Part shown: in pieces, positions 34,086-42,659 of the stretch | How the letters are laid out: every line of letters starts with the position of its first letter | Numbering within the stretch: position 1 is the stretch's first letter | Assembly (NCBI RefSeq): GCF_003258315.1 | Contig: NZ_CP030032.1 | Span: forward strand, 2,209,804 to 2,273,803 | Length of the DNA: 64,000 bases | From: Bradymonas sediminis | GTDB taxonomy: Bacteria > Myxococcota_A > Bradymonadia > Bradymonadales > Bradymonadaceae | Reading direction: 5' to 3' | Made by a program: the position numbers and the translations under genes | The notes under the pieces: generated by a model | What the model was told of the DNA's origin: nothing | The model's database searches: none | What the model saw: only the letters and a program-made list of their open reading frames with translations

Positions 34086-35762
34086 ATGAGCGATTCAAAA
34101 AAGACCGCAAAGCCAAAGTCGTCATCAAAAAAGAAGCCCAAAGCGGCGCGCACAAATCAAAAAATGCGCGCGCTCGTCGAAGAGTTGCACGCCCGGCGCG
34201 AAGACGCCCTGCAAATGGGCGGAGAGCGCCGCGTCGCGCGCCAGCACGCCAAGGGGAAGTTGGATGTGCGCCAGCGCATCGACTATCTCTTTGACCCCGG
34301 CACCTTCGTCGAGTTCGGCCAACATGCGTTCTTCCACTCGAATGGCACGCCCGTGGCGGCCGATAATATCCGCACCCCGGGCGACGGCATGGTCAGCGGA
34401 TGGGGTGAGATAAACGGGCGCATCGCGGTCTGCGCGGCTTATGATTTTACGGTGCTTGGCGGGTCGATTGGCGATATCAACGAGCGAAAAGTCACGCGGT
34501 GTCGGGAGTTCGCGCTCAAAAATCGCGTGCCGATGATCTGGTTGATCGACTCGGCCGGCGCGCGGGTGCACGGCGGCTCGGGCATCGACTTCGAGCAGAT
34601 CACCCTCTTTAGCGGGTCGGGCTACCTTTTTCGCGAGCAGGTCGCGATGTCCGGGGTCGTCCCCCAGGTCGCCGCGATGCTCGGCCCCGGCGCCGCGGGT
34701 ACCGCCTATATCCCGGGGCTCGCCGACTATGTGCCGATGGTCGACGGCACGAGCTTTATGGCGCTCGGCGGCCCGCCGTTGGTCAAAGCAGCGGTTGGAG
34801 AAGACGTCGAAGAGCAGGACTTAGGCGGCGCAAAGATCCACAATAAATTCTCGGGGGTCGCCGATCAGAGCTTTGAGAGCGACGAGGCATGTCTGGACTC
34901 CATCAAGCAATACTTGAGCTATCTCCCGCAAAACTGTGAAGCAAAGCCTCAAGAAATACCGCACCAACCCTCCCCTGAACGCGCGCCAGGCGGCGCCACC
35001 CGCGAGAATCTCCTAGACGTGCTGCCCGAGAGCAGTCGCCGCGGCTACGATATGAAGAAGCTCTTAGGCTATATCGTGGACGACGGCGAACTCTTTGAGA
35101 TGAAGCCCCAATTCGCCCGTCAAATCGTGACTGCGTTTGCGCGCATCGACGGCAAATCCGTGGGCATCGTCGCCAGCAACCCGGGCGGCGCGATGGGCGG
35201 CGCGCTCGACAATGACTCGGCCGACAAGGCCGCGCGCTTCGTCAATTTATGCGACTCCTTTAATATCCCGCTCATCTTTTTCCAGGACGTCCCCGGATTT
35301 ATGGTGGGCAGTCGGGTCGAAAAGGCCGGCATCATCCGCCACGGCGCGAAGATGCTCTACGAGGTCTCGCGCGCGACGGTCCCCAAGATCACGGTCATTG
35401 TCCGCAAGGCCTACGGCGCCGGCTATTATGTGATGTGCGGGCGAGCCTATGAGCCCGACTTAATCGTCGCCTGGCCGACCGCCGAAATCAGCGTGATGGG
35501 ACCGGCGGGGATGGTCGAGATCTTTGCGCGCAGCATGGGCCGCGACGCCACGCTGGATCAGACCGTGGTGGACGCCCAGAAGAAGCAAATGATCGCCATG
35601 ATCGAGCCGCATATCGACATCTATAAGGTCGCCGGGCGCGCGTTGATCGACGAAGTCATCGACCCGCGCGAGACCCGCGATTATATCGTGAGCGCCCTCA
35701 AATTGTCGGCGAATAAAAAGGTCGAGCGCCCCTGGCGAAAGAGCGGCGTGCGCCCGGTTTGA
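34086..35762 (+). CDS. Acyl-CoA carboxylase, carboxyltransferase (beta) subunit, propionyl-CoA type
   Basis: 558 residues from ATG at 34086; an earlier GTG at 33993 adds an implausible leader. It moves the carboxyl group from carboxybiotin to an acyl-CoA, probably propionyl- or acetyl-CoA. ARQHAKGKLDVRQRIDYLFDPGTF opens the domain; SGAGARVHGG-like SAGARVHGGSG and the oxyanion loops PGAAGTAYIPG and NPGGAMGGALDNDSADKAARF are present, and FFQDVPGFMVGSRVEKAGIIRHGAKM is the crotonase-like C-terminal site. The first ~25 residues are Lys/Ser-rich and unlike the family. No biotin carboxylase or carrier gene is adjacent, so the partner subunits must be elsewhere. Confidence 0.93.
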   Translation: MSDSKKTAKPKSSSKKKPKAARTNQKMRALVEELHARREDALQMGGERRVARQHAKGKLDVRQRIDYLFDPGTFVEFGQHAFFHSNGTPVAADNIRTPGDGMVSGWGEINGRIAVCAAYDFTVLGGSIGDINERKVTRCREFALKNRVPMIWLIDSAGARVHGGSGIDFEQITLFSGSGYLFREQVAMSGVVPQVAAMLGPGAAGTAYIPGLADYVPMVDGTSFMALGGPPLVKAAVGEDVEEQDLGGAKIHNKFSGVADQSFESDEACLDSIKQYLSYLPQNCEAKPQEIPHQPSPERAPGGATRENLLDVLPESSRRGYDMKKLLGYIVDDGELFEMKPQFARQIVTAFARIDGKSVGIVASNPGGAMGGALDNDSADKAARFVNLCDSFNIPLIFFQDVPGFMVGSRVEKAGIIRHGAKMLYEVSRATVPKITVIVRKAYGAGYYVMCGRAYEPDLIVAWPTAEISVMGPAGMVEIFARSMGRDATLDQTVVDAQKKQMIAMIEPHIDIYKVAGRALIDEVIDPRETRDYIVSALKLSANKKVERPWRKSGVRPV

Positions 35763-35794
35763 GCGTTTAAACTCAGGCAGAGAATCGCCCGCGA

Positions 35795-36922
35795 TCAGCT
35801 ATTGGTGCCGATCCAACCCTTGCGCCAAAAATAGACCACCAACCCGACCGCGATCAGCGCCATCGCCAACAGCGTCGCGGGATACGCGTAGGGCCAGTCG
35901 AGCTCCGGCATATTCCAGGGCGACGAGCTCGGGTTGAAGTTCATCCCATAGACCCCCGCAATAAACGTCAACGGAATGAAGATGGTCGCGATGATCGTCA
36001 GGACTTTCGTAATCTCGTTCTGGCGCTGGCTTGCCAAAGAAAGGCTAAAATCGATCAGTTGGTTCCCCAGCGAGTGATAGCTTTCGACCGACTCACTGAT
36101 CTGAATCGCGTGATCCAAGCAGTCCTTCAGGTAGGGCTGCACTGCCTCGGTGAAGAGCGACTCGGGACGGCGGCGCAGCGCCTCCAAAATATCGCGATGC
36201 GGCGCGATCAACCGCTTCATCTCCCACAATTGGCAATTCATGGCGTGAATGCGCATCAACAAATTAGAGTTGGACGGCTCGATCACCTCCACCTCTATTT
36301 CGTAGTAAATCTTCTCGAACTCTTCGACCACCGGAAAGCCCGCGTCCACGACACGGTCAATAATCGCGTAGCCCAGATAATCCGCCCCATGACTTCGCAT
36401 CAATGGGCGCCCCCGGCGCACCCGACTGCGGATCGGCTCGAAATAATCGGCCGCCGCGTCGTCGGTCTGGAAGGTCACCACGAAGCCTCGCCCGACGAAC
36501 AGACTGATCTGGTCGGCGCTGAGTTGGTCGGTCCAACGCGGCATCTTCAATTGTAATTGAACGCAATTCTCGAAGAAATCGACCTTCGCGCGGTGTTGGA
36601 TTTCCTGAACGTCCTCCAATGACAACGCCCCGAAGCTAAAGATCTCACCGATTCGCTTCAATAAATTGGCGTCTTCCACCCCGCGAACATCGAGCCACAC
36701 GACGCTAAATTTCCCCAGATACTCGAGGACTTGCTCGACATCGTCGAGCTCTTGCTCGACGTGCTCCGTCAAGTTGTACGCGATAAGCTTGAGTGTCGGC
36801 GGCGGCGCTTCCGGGGTGTGATGCAACTCTCCGGGGCTGTTGCCCGGCTGGGCAGGATCGCCGCGCTTAGAACGCAACGCGCCCAATTTGCGACGCAGGT
36901 ATTTGGCTGGTTTTTCAACCAT
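35795..36922 (-). CDS. corA: Magnesium/cobalt channel CorA
   Basis: 375 residues. A long cytoplasmic funnel domain is followed by a helix (QRQNEITKVLTIIATIFIPLTFI, first membrane segment) and the hallmark GMN at residues 326-328 (YGMNFNP), then an acidic loop and the second segment (YPATLLAMALIAVGLVVYFW) with a Lys/Arg end. CorA pentamers bring Mg2+ across the inner membrane. The ~75-residue N-terminal lead is charged and somewhat longer than average. It follows parB on the same strand by 23 bases, but transcription as one unit with parAB is not certain. Confidence 0.94.
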   Translation of the reverse strand: MVEKPAKYLRRKLGALRSKRGDPAQPGNSPGELHHTPEAPPPTLKLIAYNLTEHVEQELDDVEQVLEYLGKFSVVWLDVRGVEDANLLKRIGEIFSFGALSLEDVQEIQHRAKVDFFENCVQLQLKMPRWTDQLSADQISLFVGRGFVVTFQTDDAAADYFEPIRSRVRRGRPLMRSHGADYLGYAIIDRVVDAGFPVVEEFEKIYYEIEVEVIEPSNSNLLMRIHAMNCQLWEMKRLIAPHRDILEALRRRPESLFTEAVQPYLKDCLDHAIQISESVESYHSLGNQLIDFSLSLASQRQNEITKVLTIIATIFIPLTFIAGVYGMNFNPSSSPWNMPELDWPYAYPATLLAMALIAVGLVVYFWRKGWIGTNS

Positions 36923-36945
36923 TTACGGCCCTTTTAAAAAATCAA

Positions 36946-37851
36946 TCATTCGATACCCAGGCGATCCAACAGCGTCTGCAAGACCTCATAATCGTCGTAA
37001 AAAATCTCGACCCTGCCCTTGCCGTTTTTGTCACGCAATTTCACTTTGGTGCCCAGGGCGTGCTGGAGCTGATTGGTGATGTGGCGCGTCTGGGAGTCCT
37101 CGCGAAACGGCGACTTCTTGGGCTTCGTCTCCGCCTCATCTGCCGTCTCGCCCTTCATGGACTTGGCCAGCTCCTCGGCCTGGCGCACGGTGAGGTTGAG
37201 CTTGATGATGCGCGTGGCGATGCGCCGCGCGATCTCAGGGTCCAGCCCAACGAGCGTGCGCGCGTGTCCCGGCGACAACGCCCCGTTGGCGACCTGGTCA
37301 CACACCCACTGCGGCAGCGTCAACAGGCGCACCGCGTTGGCCACCGACGAGCGCGATTTGCCGACCTGCTGGGCAATCTCGGCCTGGGTAAACTCGTATT
37401 CTTCGAGCAGGCGGGCAAAGGCCGACGCCTCCTCCATCGGGTTGAGGTCCTGGCGCTGCACGTTCTCGACCAGGGCGAGCGCGAAGGCCTCCGAATCGGT
37501 GACGTCTTTGACGACCGCGGGGACCTCAAGCTGCCCGGCGAGCTTCGCCGCGCGCCAGCGACGCTCGCCGGCGATCAGCTCGTATCCGCCGCCTTCGGCC
37601 TCGCGCACCACCAGCGGCTGGATCAACCCGCTCTCGGCGATACTCGCCGCGAGCTCCTGCAGCGCGACGTCATCAAAATCGCGCCGCGGCTGGACCTCGG
37701 CCGGATGAATCTGATCGAGGGCCAAATATTGGTATTCGCGCGGACTATTCGTGGTCTGCTGGCGCGGAATCAGCGCACCCAGCCCGCGCCCCAGGGCGCG
37801 CCGTCGCTGACTGGGCGATGGATTCGATGAATTGTCTGTGGAATCACTCAT
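36946..37851 (-). CDS. parB: Chromosome-partitioning protein ParB
   Basis: 301 residues. RRRALGRGLGALIPR at the N-terminus is the ParA-stimulating region seen in chromosomal ParB. The CTPase/ParB domain carries LIQPLVVREAEGGGYELIAGERRWRAA-type motifs (GERRWRAAKLAG), followed by ENVQRQDLNPMEEA and the helix-turn-helix (FTQAEIAQQVGKSRSSVANA). The C-terminal dimer domain is present. It binds parS and, with ParA, moves the origin region apart. The ATG overlaps the stop of parA (ATGA), a classical coupled pair. No full parS site was found in the window. Confidence 0.96.
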   Translation of the reverse strand: MSDSTDNSSNPSPSQRRRALGRGLGALIPRQQTTNSPREYQYLALDQIHPAEVQPRRDFDDVALQELAASIAESGLIQPLVVREAEGGGYELIAGERRWRAAKLAGQLEVPAVVKDVTDSEAFALALVENVQRQDLNPMEEASAFARLLEEYEFTQAEIAQQVGKSRSSVANAVRLLTLPQWVCDQVANGALSPGHARTLVGLDPEIARRIATRIIKLNLTVRQAEELAKSMKGETADEAETKPKKSPFREDSQTRHITNQLQHALGTKVKLRDKNGKGRVEIFYDDYEVLQTLLDRLGIE

Positions 37852-38702
37852 GGGGCCGAAGCTCGGGGGTCAGAGGGATCTTCGAGGGTGGAATCCGCAG
37901 CATCCGCGTCTTCCGACGTTTTCTCTACAGATGGCGTAAAATTATTGCGGGCCAAAAACTCATCGGCGAGGCGCCGATAGGTCTTGGCGCCGCGCGAGGC
38001 GCTCGCGTAGCGGATAATCGGCTCGCCGTACGAAGGCGCTTCACTCAGGCGCACATTGCGCGGGATCTTGGTGCGATAGACCAGGTCCCCGAAATGGCGA
38101 TGAACCTCGTCGGCGACCTGCTCCGCCAGATTAGTACGCCCGTCATACATGGTCAAAAGAACGCCTTCCCAGGTCAGGCGCGGGTTCAGATATTCCTGCA
38201 CCAACTCCACCGACTGGCTCAGCATCCCGACGCCCTCAAGCGCGTAATACTCGGCCTGAATCGGCACCAGGACCGTGTCGGCGGCCGCCAGCGCGTTGAG
38301 CGTCAACAGCCCCAGGCTCGGCGGGCAATCGATGAGAATAAAGTCGAACTCGGCCTCGGTCTGGCGAAACTCATCGCGCAGCCGGTATTCACGGGTCGCG
38401 TGGGAGACCAATTCAATCTCGGCGCCCGCCAGGTCAGTGGTGCTTGGGATGATGCTCAGGTTCGGAATATTGGTGGCGACGACGAGTTCTTCGACGCGCG
38501 CATCGCCCATCAGAAGATCATAGGTCGCGCGCACGATAAGGCTGCGGTCGATGCCCAACCCACTGGTCGCGTTGCCCTGCGGATCCATATCCAGCAGGAG
38601 CACGCGGCATCCCAGATCGGCCAGGCACGCCGCCAGATTAACCGACGTCGTGGTCTTGCCCACGCCCCCTTTTTGATTGGCGATCGCCACTATTTTATTC
38701 AC
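37848..38702 (-). CDS. parA: Chromosome-partitioning ATPase ParA
   Basis: 284 residues from GTG at 38702, chosen because the family starts right at KIVAIANQKGGVGKTT and AAGG lies upstream; the longer frame adds a poor leader. The Walker A KGGVGKTT is at residues 11-18. LLLDMDPQGNATSGLG and FDFILIDCPPSLGLLTLNAL follow as in Soj/ParA. It drives origin segregation with the overlapping parB. Such pairs usually lie within some tens of kilobases of oriC, so this window may be near the origin; dnaA, gidA and rpmH are not present to confirm it. Confidence 0.96.
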   Translation of the reverse strand: MNKIVAIANQKGGVGKTTTSVNLAACLADLGCRVLLLDMDPQGNATSGLGIDRSLIVRATYDLLMGDARVEELVVATNIPNLSIIPSTTDLAGAEIELVSHATREYRLRDEFRQTEAEFDFILIDCPPSLGLLTLNALAAADTVLVPIQAEYYALEGVGMLSQSVELVQEYLNPRLTWEGVLLTMYDGRTNLAEQVADEVHRHFGDLVYRTKIPRNVRLSEAPSYGEPIIRYASASRGAKTYRRLADEFLARNNFTPSVEKTSEDADAADSTLEDPSDPRASAP

Positions 38703-38949
38703 AACTACAACCTTTTCTGCGCAACCAGTCACGTCTTCTTGCCATCCACACACGAGCATCCCGCGCGCGCGACACTATCACGTCTGGCCGGTGAAACATC
38801 AACACTGATTTGATTTTCGCGCCCGGCCTTGGGCCCGGTGAGCCCATTGAATCCCCTGCGGAGTGGCGCGAGCAGGAGCCTATGGACGCGCGTTATGCGG
38901 TGTGTGCGGCGGGAGTTCAGCGCAGGAGATTCGTGCCTCTTAAGGAACA

Positions 38950-38981
38950 AAAAACGACGGCGGAGCCTCCGCCGTCGTTTT
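38950..38981 (-). terminator. Terminator after the R2lox gene
   Basis: AAAACGACGGCGG, short loop, CCGCCGTCGTTTT; GC-rich stem with T-rich end on both strands. It lies 55 bases past the R2lox stop codon inside the 333-base spacer 38703-39035. Apart from this hairpin and a half parS-like octamer at 38791, I see nothing in that spacer. Confidence 0.85.
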
Positions 38982-39035
38982 AAGAAAACCGCCGAGAGCA
39001 ACGACGGGCAAACCGATCAAGCCTGGGCCGCCGGG

Positions 39036-39929
39036 TTAGTCAGCAGCGACCGCGCTCAGCCCCATGACCTCCTCGAGCGTCTGCTCGCGCGCCTTCGCCA
39101 CCCGCATATAGCGTTTTTGAAATTGCGAAGTTCCGAACTCAACGAAGTCATCCTCGACCAGCCCGAAGGGCAACTCCTCGTAGGCGCCGAGCGTCTCGTT
39201 GATCATCCCCAGCGCGATCGGCAGAAGCTCGTTCATGCGCGCCTCGATGGCGAACCACACCTCGTCGCCATACTCGGCGGTAAGCCGCGACAAGAGATAC
39301 ACACCAAAGGCGAGGTGGCGAGACTCGTCTTGCTTCAGGTTGGCGGCCATCTGCTGCATGCCGGGCATAATATCGTTGTCCGCGAGCATCTTTGCGTACG
39401 CGTGATACCCCGTCTCGGCCAGCACCCCCTCGACGATCATATTATAGGTGACCGACGCCCGGGCCAGCGCGACCGGGCTTCGGTCGTGCTCGAGGGCGTC
39501 TAGCGCCCCCGGAAGCTCCTCATGAAAAAGCCTGCAATAATTCTCGCCGTGAAAATGCGACAGGTCATCATTGGTACACGCCACGGTGTCGAAGAAATAG
39601 CGCAGCGCCTCCACATGCTTGGCCTCCTCCCACAGAAACGACGTCAAATACATCTCCTCTTCCAGGCAGCCGGTCCGTCGAATCGCGCCAATCAGCGGCA
39701 GCAACTCCTGGGTCACCGACTCTTCACCGCCTAAGAACTGTGAGGTCAGGTGCAAGATGACCGTTTGCTCCAGCTCGTTGAGCTCCAGCCAATCCTTTCG
39801 GTCCTGGGTAAAATCAATCGCCATGGGGTCCCAGATCCCCAACCGCTTGGCCTTCGTCCATAACTTCATCGGAACAAGATCGTAGTTTAGCCCGGCAGAA
39901 CTCGTGCTTTGAAACGTTCTCGAATTCAT
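39036..39929 (-). CDS. R2-like ligand-binding oxidase (R2lox)
   Basis: 297 residues, ferritin-like. R2lox proteins resemble the R2 subunit of ribonucleotide reductase but bind a long-chain ligand at a Mn/Fe centre and make a Val-Tyr ether cross-link. All residues I recall from the Geobacillus protein are found at the same numbers: metal ligands Glu69, Glu102, His105, Glu167, Glu202 and His205, plus Val72 (GGEESV) and Tyr162 (TYNMIVE) for the cross-link. The motifs are WEEAKHVEAL, VEGVLAETGYHAY and KQDESRHLAFG. It lacks the radical tyrosine environment and C-terminal tail expected of a true R2, and no nrdA gene is adjacent. The physiological substrate of the family is not known. Confidence 0.93.
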   Translation of the reverse strand: MNSRTFQSTSSAGLNYDLVPMKLWTKAKRLGIWDPMAIDFTQDRKDWLELNELEQTVILHLTSQFLGGEESVTQELLPLIGAIRRTGCLEEEMYLTSFLWEEAKHVEALRYFFDTVACTNDDLSHFHGENYCRLFHEELPGALDALEHDRSPVALARASVTYNMIVEGVLAETGYHAYAKMLADNDIMPGMQQMAANLKQDESRHLAFGVYLLSRLTAEYGDEVWFAIEARMNELLPIALGMINETLGAYEELPFGLVEDDFVEFGTSQFQKRYMRVAKAREQTLEEVMGLSAVAAD

Positions 39930-40133
39930 TATTCGCCCCGCGAAAGTAGGTTATACAGCATGTGAGGGGATATTATCCCAACACTCGTTGGAAAAGGCAA
40001 ATCCCCTAGAGGATGAATATTTTATTCCGCCCTCCGATCAACAGAACGCGCGTTCTTTCAAAAGCGTCGATTTTCGTATAAACGTGCACACATTGCAGCG
40101 ATATTGCCCAAATATTTGACCACGAGTCCGGCC

Positions 40134-41567
40134 ATGCTTCGTCGAAAACTAATTTTGCTAAGTTGTTCCGCCCTCTTCATTCTCAGCGCCTGCGGCGACG
40201 ATACGCCCACAACGGATGCGACAAACGAGGTCAATAACCCGAGCGGCCCCGGCGGCAAAGGCGATCATTGGGTCAACACCGGCGAGCCGGTGAGCTACGA
40301 AGATTTCCGCGCGCAGGTCTATTGTGAGCCGGACCACGATATCTGCGTGACCGAGGGGGATATCCCCATCGCCGGCGGCGAGGCCGGGATACAGGCGTTT
40401 TATTACGAGCGAATCCGGGCCAGCCAGAGCGCTCTTTCGGTGAACCAGTCTGGCGGGGAAGACACCCTCTACACCCGCGCGCGCCGGCTCGACCTCTCCT
40501 ATTGTGTTGACGACGCGTTCGGCGAAGACAAGGCACTGGTCATCACCGCGATGCGCGAGGCCGCCGAAGCATGGGAAGCCCATGGGCACCTGAAATTTCG
40601 CTACGACGCATCCCAAGACGCAGACTGCGGCATGGACCTGAACGCCGCGGTCTTCTTTACGGTGACCACCTCCCCGGCGGACGCGGGCTATTTGGCCCGC
40701 GCGTTCTTCCCGGATAGCCAGGCCGCCGACCGCCAGGTGCGCGTCAACGTCCCCTCATTCGCGGCGGCCGGCGACGGTGACGACGACTTCGCAAAGAACC
40801 TGACCATGGCCGGGATCCTACGCCACGAGCTCGGGCATGTGCTTGGCTTTCGCCACGAGCACACCCGCCCGGAGGCCAACGACTATTGGTGCTTCGAGGA
40901 CGATAATTACCGGCCGGTGACCGAATACGATTCCGCCTCGGTCATGCATTATCCCCAGTGCAGCGGCACCGGTGATTGGTCGCTCGTCTTGACCGATATC
41001 GATGTCCAGGGCGTCGCGTTCTTCTACCCCGACTTCGAGCGCTACCCGATGGGGCGCTGCGACGTGGAGCTCAGCGACGAGGGCGATGTCCTCGAGGACT
41101 GCGCCCCGGTTGCCCATCATATCGTGGAGTTCGTCAATAACGCCTCCGAAGACACGCTGGACCACTGGGCCGGCCTGGATACCCGCGCGGTCGACGACAT
41201 CCTGGCGACCCGCTCACGCAGCCCGTTCCACACGCTCGAAGACCTCAAGCAGATGCACTATCTCAAGGAGCACGGGGTGCGAAAGCTCTACGATTATCTC
41301 TATGTCGACGGGCGCTGCGCCGCGGAGACCGACGCAAACGGGCTGCCGCTGGCATCCTGCTGGCCGGTGTCGCATCGCATCCTCGAGTTCGCCAATACCG
41401 CCTCGCTCGAAGAGCTCGACGTCGCCGCACGCCTCGACCGGCGCGCCGCCGAGAATATCGTCGCCGCTCGCCAAAACCACCCCTTCGAGTCCCTCTCGGA
41501 GCTGTGGCTTATCAACTATGTGAAGACCAACGCGCTCAATAAGTTATACAATCATCTCTACGACTGA
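40134..41567 (+). CDS. Metzincin-type zinc protease lipoprotein with two C-terminal HhH-like repeats
   Basis: 477 residues from ATG at 40134 (the longer frame opens with TTG). The signal ends in lipobox LSACGDD. The catalytic domain has HELGHVLGFRH with zinc ligands His231, His235 and His241, Glu232 as base, and the Met-turn SVMHY (Met271). This fits the metzincin clan; M57 (HEIGH-type) or astacin-like M12A are the closest families. After residue ~320 two ~70-residue repeats follow (41100-41320 and 41360-41567), each with EFxNxAS, LDxRAxxxIxxxR, PFxxLxxL and KLYxxLY. They look like helix-hairpin-helix modules of ComEA/secretin-partner type. The fusion is unusual. A role in degrading external protein is inference. 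Confidence 0.85.
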   Translation: MLRRKLILLSCSALFILSACGDDTPTTDATNEVNNPSGPGGKGDHWVNTGEPVSYEDFRAQVYCEPDHDICVTEGDIPIAGGEAGIQAFYYERIRASQSALSVNQSGGEDTLYTRARRLDLSYCVDDAFGEDKALVITAMREAAEAWEAHGHLKFRYDASQDADCGMDLNAAVFFTVTTSPADAGYLARAFFPDSQAADRQVRVNVPSFAAAGDGDDDFAKNLTMAGILRHELGHVLGFRHEHTRPEANDYWCFEDDNYRPVTEYDSASVMHYPQCSGTGDWSLVLTDIDVQGVAFFYPDFERYPMGRCDVELSDEGDVLEDCAPVAHHIVEFVNNASEDTLDHWAGLDTRAVDDILATRSRSPFHTLEDLKQMHYLKEHGVRKLYDYLYVDGRCAAETDANGLPLASCWPVSHRILEFANTASLEELDVAARLDRRAAENIVAARQNHPFESLSELWLINYVKTNALNKLYNHLYD

Positions 41568-41594
41568 GCCGATATCAGCCCAGCAAATCGATGC

Positions 41595-41864
41595 TTATGA
41601 TGAAGCGGTCGAATCCTCGGATTCGACCGTTTCGTCGCTCTGGCTCATCTTTTGTTTGGCCTTGCGCTTCTTCCACATCCCCACACCCACAAACGCCGGC
41701 GCCACCACGAAGCATAGCGGACAGGTCGCGCCGATCAGCGCCATCGAGGCCGCGCTGGCCGCCCCGATGCCCACGCCCCACTTCACGTTGCGCTTGCCCT
41801 CGTTGAGCTCTTCCTCGTAGGCATCCCAATTCACCCGGACTTCCGACACATTAGAGTCACTCAT
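41595..41864 (-). CDS. Small membrane protein, unknown
   Basis: 89 residues. An acidic and polar N-terminus is followed by one long hydrophobic region, residues ~29-62 (GVGIGAASAASMALIGATCPLCF, then VVAPAFVGVGM), enough for one or two membrane passes, then KKRKAKQK and an acidic Ser-rich tail. The basic run after the hydrophobic part suggests the C-terminus is cytoplasmic. CPLC is a two-Cys motif that could be redox-active or bind metal. A competing frame at 41575-41829 on the same strand lacks these features. No family recognised. Confidence 0.68.
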   Translation of the reverse strand: MSDSNVSEVRVNWDAYEEELNEGKRNVKWGVGIGAASAASMALIGATCPLCFVVAPAFVGVGMWKKRKAKQKMSQSDETVESEDSTASS

Positions 41865-42102
41865 CGTTTCCTCGACCTATTTAGAAGAGATCTTTCACAT
41901 TCGAGACACACTCTTGCCGGGTAAAACGAGCCAACCGTCGCCGTTCTTCCCCCCGAGCACAGCCGATTCGACCGAGGCGATTGTCGAGGGCCTTGCCCCG
42001 ACCGACCATGTGCGCATCCTTGTGGCATAGAAAATAATAGAGTCGGTGGTCGCGGCGCGCGGCGATCAGGCGAGAGAAGACTCCTATAAGAAGAGGCGCT
42101 GG

Positions 42103-42621
42103 ATGCCGCCCCCTAAGAATATTCCGAGCGCGGGCCCCAGGCCGGCGACGGCGCGCGCATGGAAGCGCGCCCCGACCTCCATGCTCTTCTCAACCTTCTT
42201 CGGCGTCGGCCATTTACCAGGCGGCCCGGGCACCTACGCCGCCGCCCTCTTCACCCCGGCCATCGTCTGGATGTCTCACTGGCCGATGCCCTGGCGCGTC
42301 GGACTCTTTGTCGGCGCGACCGTCGCCTCGGTCTACTGGGCTGACCGCGCGGGGAAGGCCCTGGGGGAGCACGACAGCCGAAGGATCGTCATCGATGAGG
42401 TCATCGGCGTCTGGACGACCCTGGTATGGTTCGACGCGCTCGGCTGGCCGGCCGCGCTGGCCGGGCTGGTCGCGTTTCGTGTCTTCGACATCACCAAACC
42501 GCCGCCAGCCCGGCGCATCGACGACCAGGGAAGCGGCGGGCTGAGCGTCATCGCCGACGACCTGGTCGCCGGCGTCTGGGCGATCCCGGTGGTGCTCTTG
42601 GTGCGCTGGCTCCTTCACTAA
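42103..42621 (+). CDS. pgpA: Phosphatidylglycerophosphatase A
   Basis: 172 residues from ATG at 42103, which has AGAGG upstream; the longer frame begins with GTG at 42046. It dephosphorylates phosphatidylglycerol phosphate to phosphatidylglycerol in the inner membrane. FFGVGHLPGGPGTYAAA, RIVIDEVIGVWTTL, FRVFDITKPPPARRID and ADDLVAGVWA are the PgpA family motifs, and hydrophobic segments lie between them. The 238-base spacer upstream shows no clear structure. The LOG-family gene follows after 38 bases and is probably co-transcribed. Confidence 0.94.
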   Translation: MPPPKNIPSAGPRPATARAWKRAPTSMLFSTFFGVGHLPGGPGTYAAALFTPAIVWMSHWPMPWRVGLFVGATVASVYWADRAGKALGEHDSRRIVIDEVIGVWTTLVWFDALGWPAALAGLVAFRVFDITKPPPARRIDDQGSGGLSVIADDLVAGVWAIPVVLLVRWLLH

Positions 42622-42659
42622 CCCGCCCAAACAACCCGCGATCTACTCAGGAACTCCCC

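Noticed and set aside
38787-38802. parS-like octamer GTGAAACA near parA
   Set aside because: Only half of the 16-base palindrome matches; the other half (TCTGGCCG) does not.
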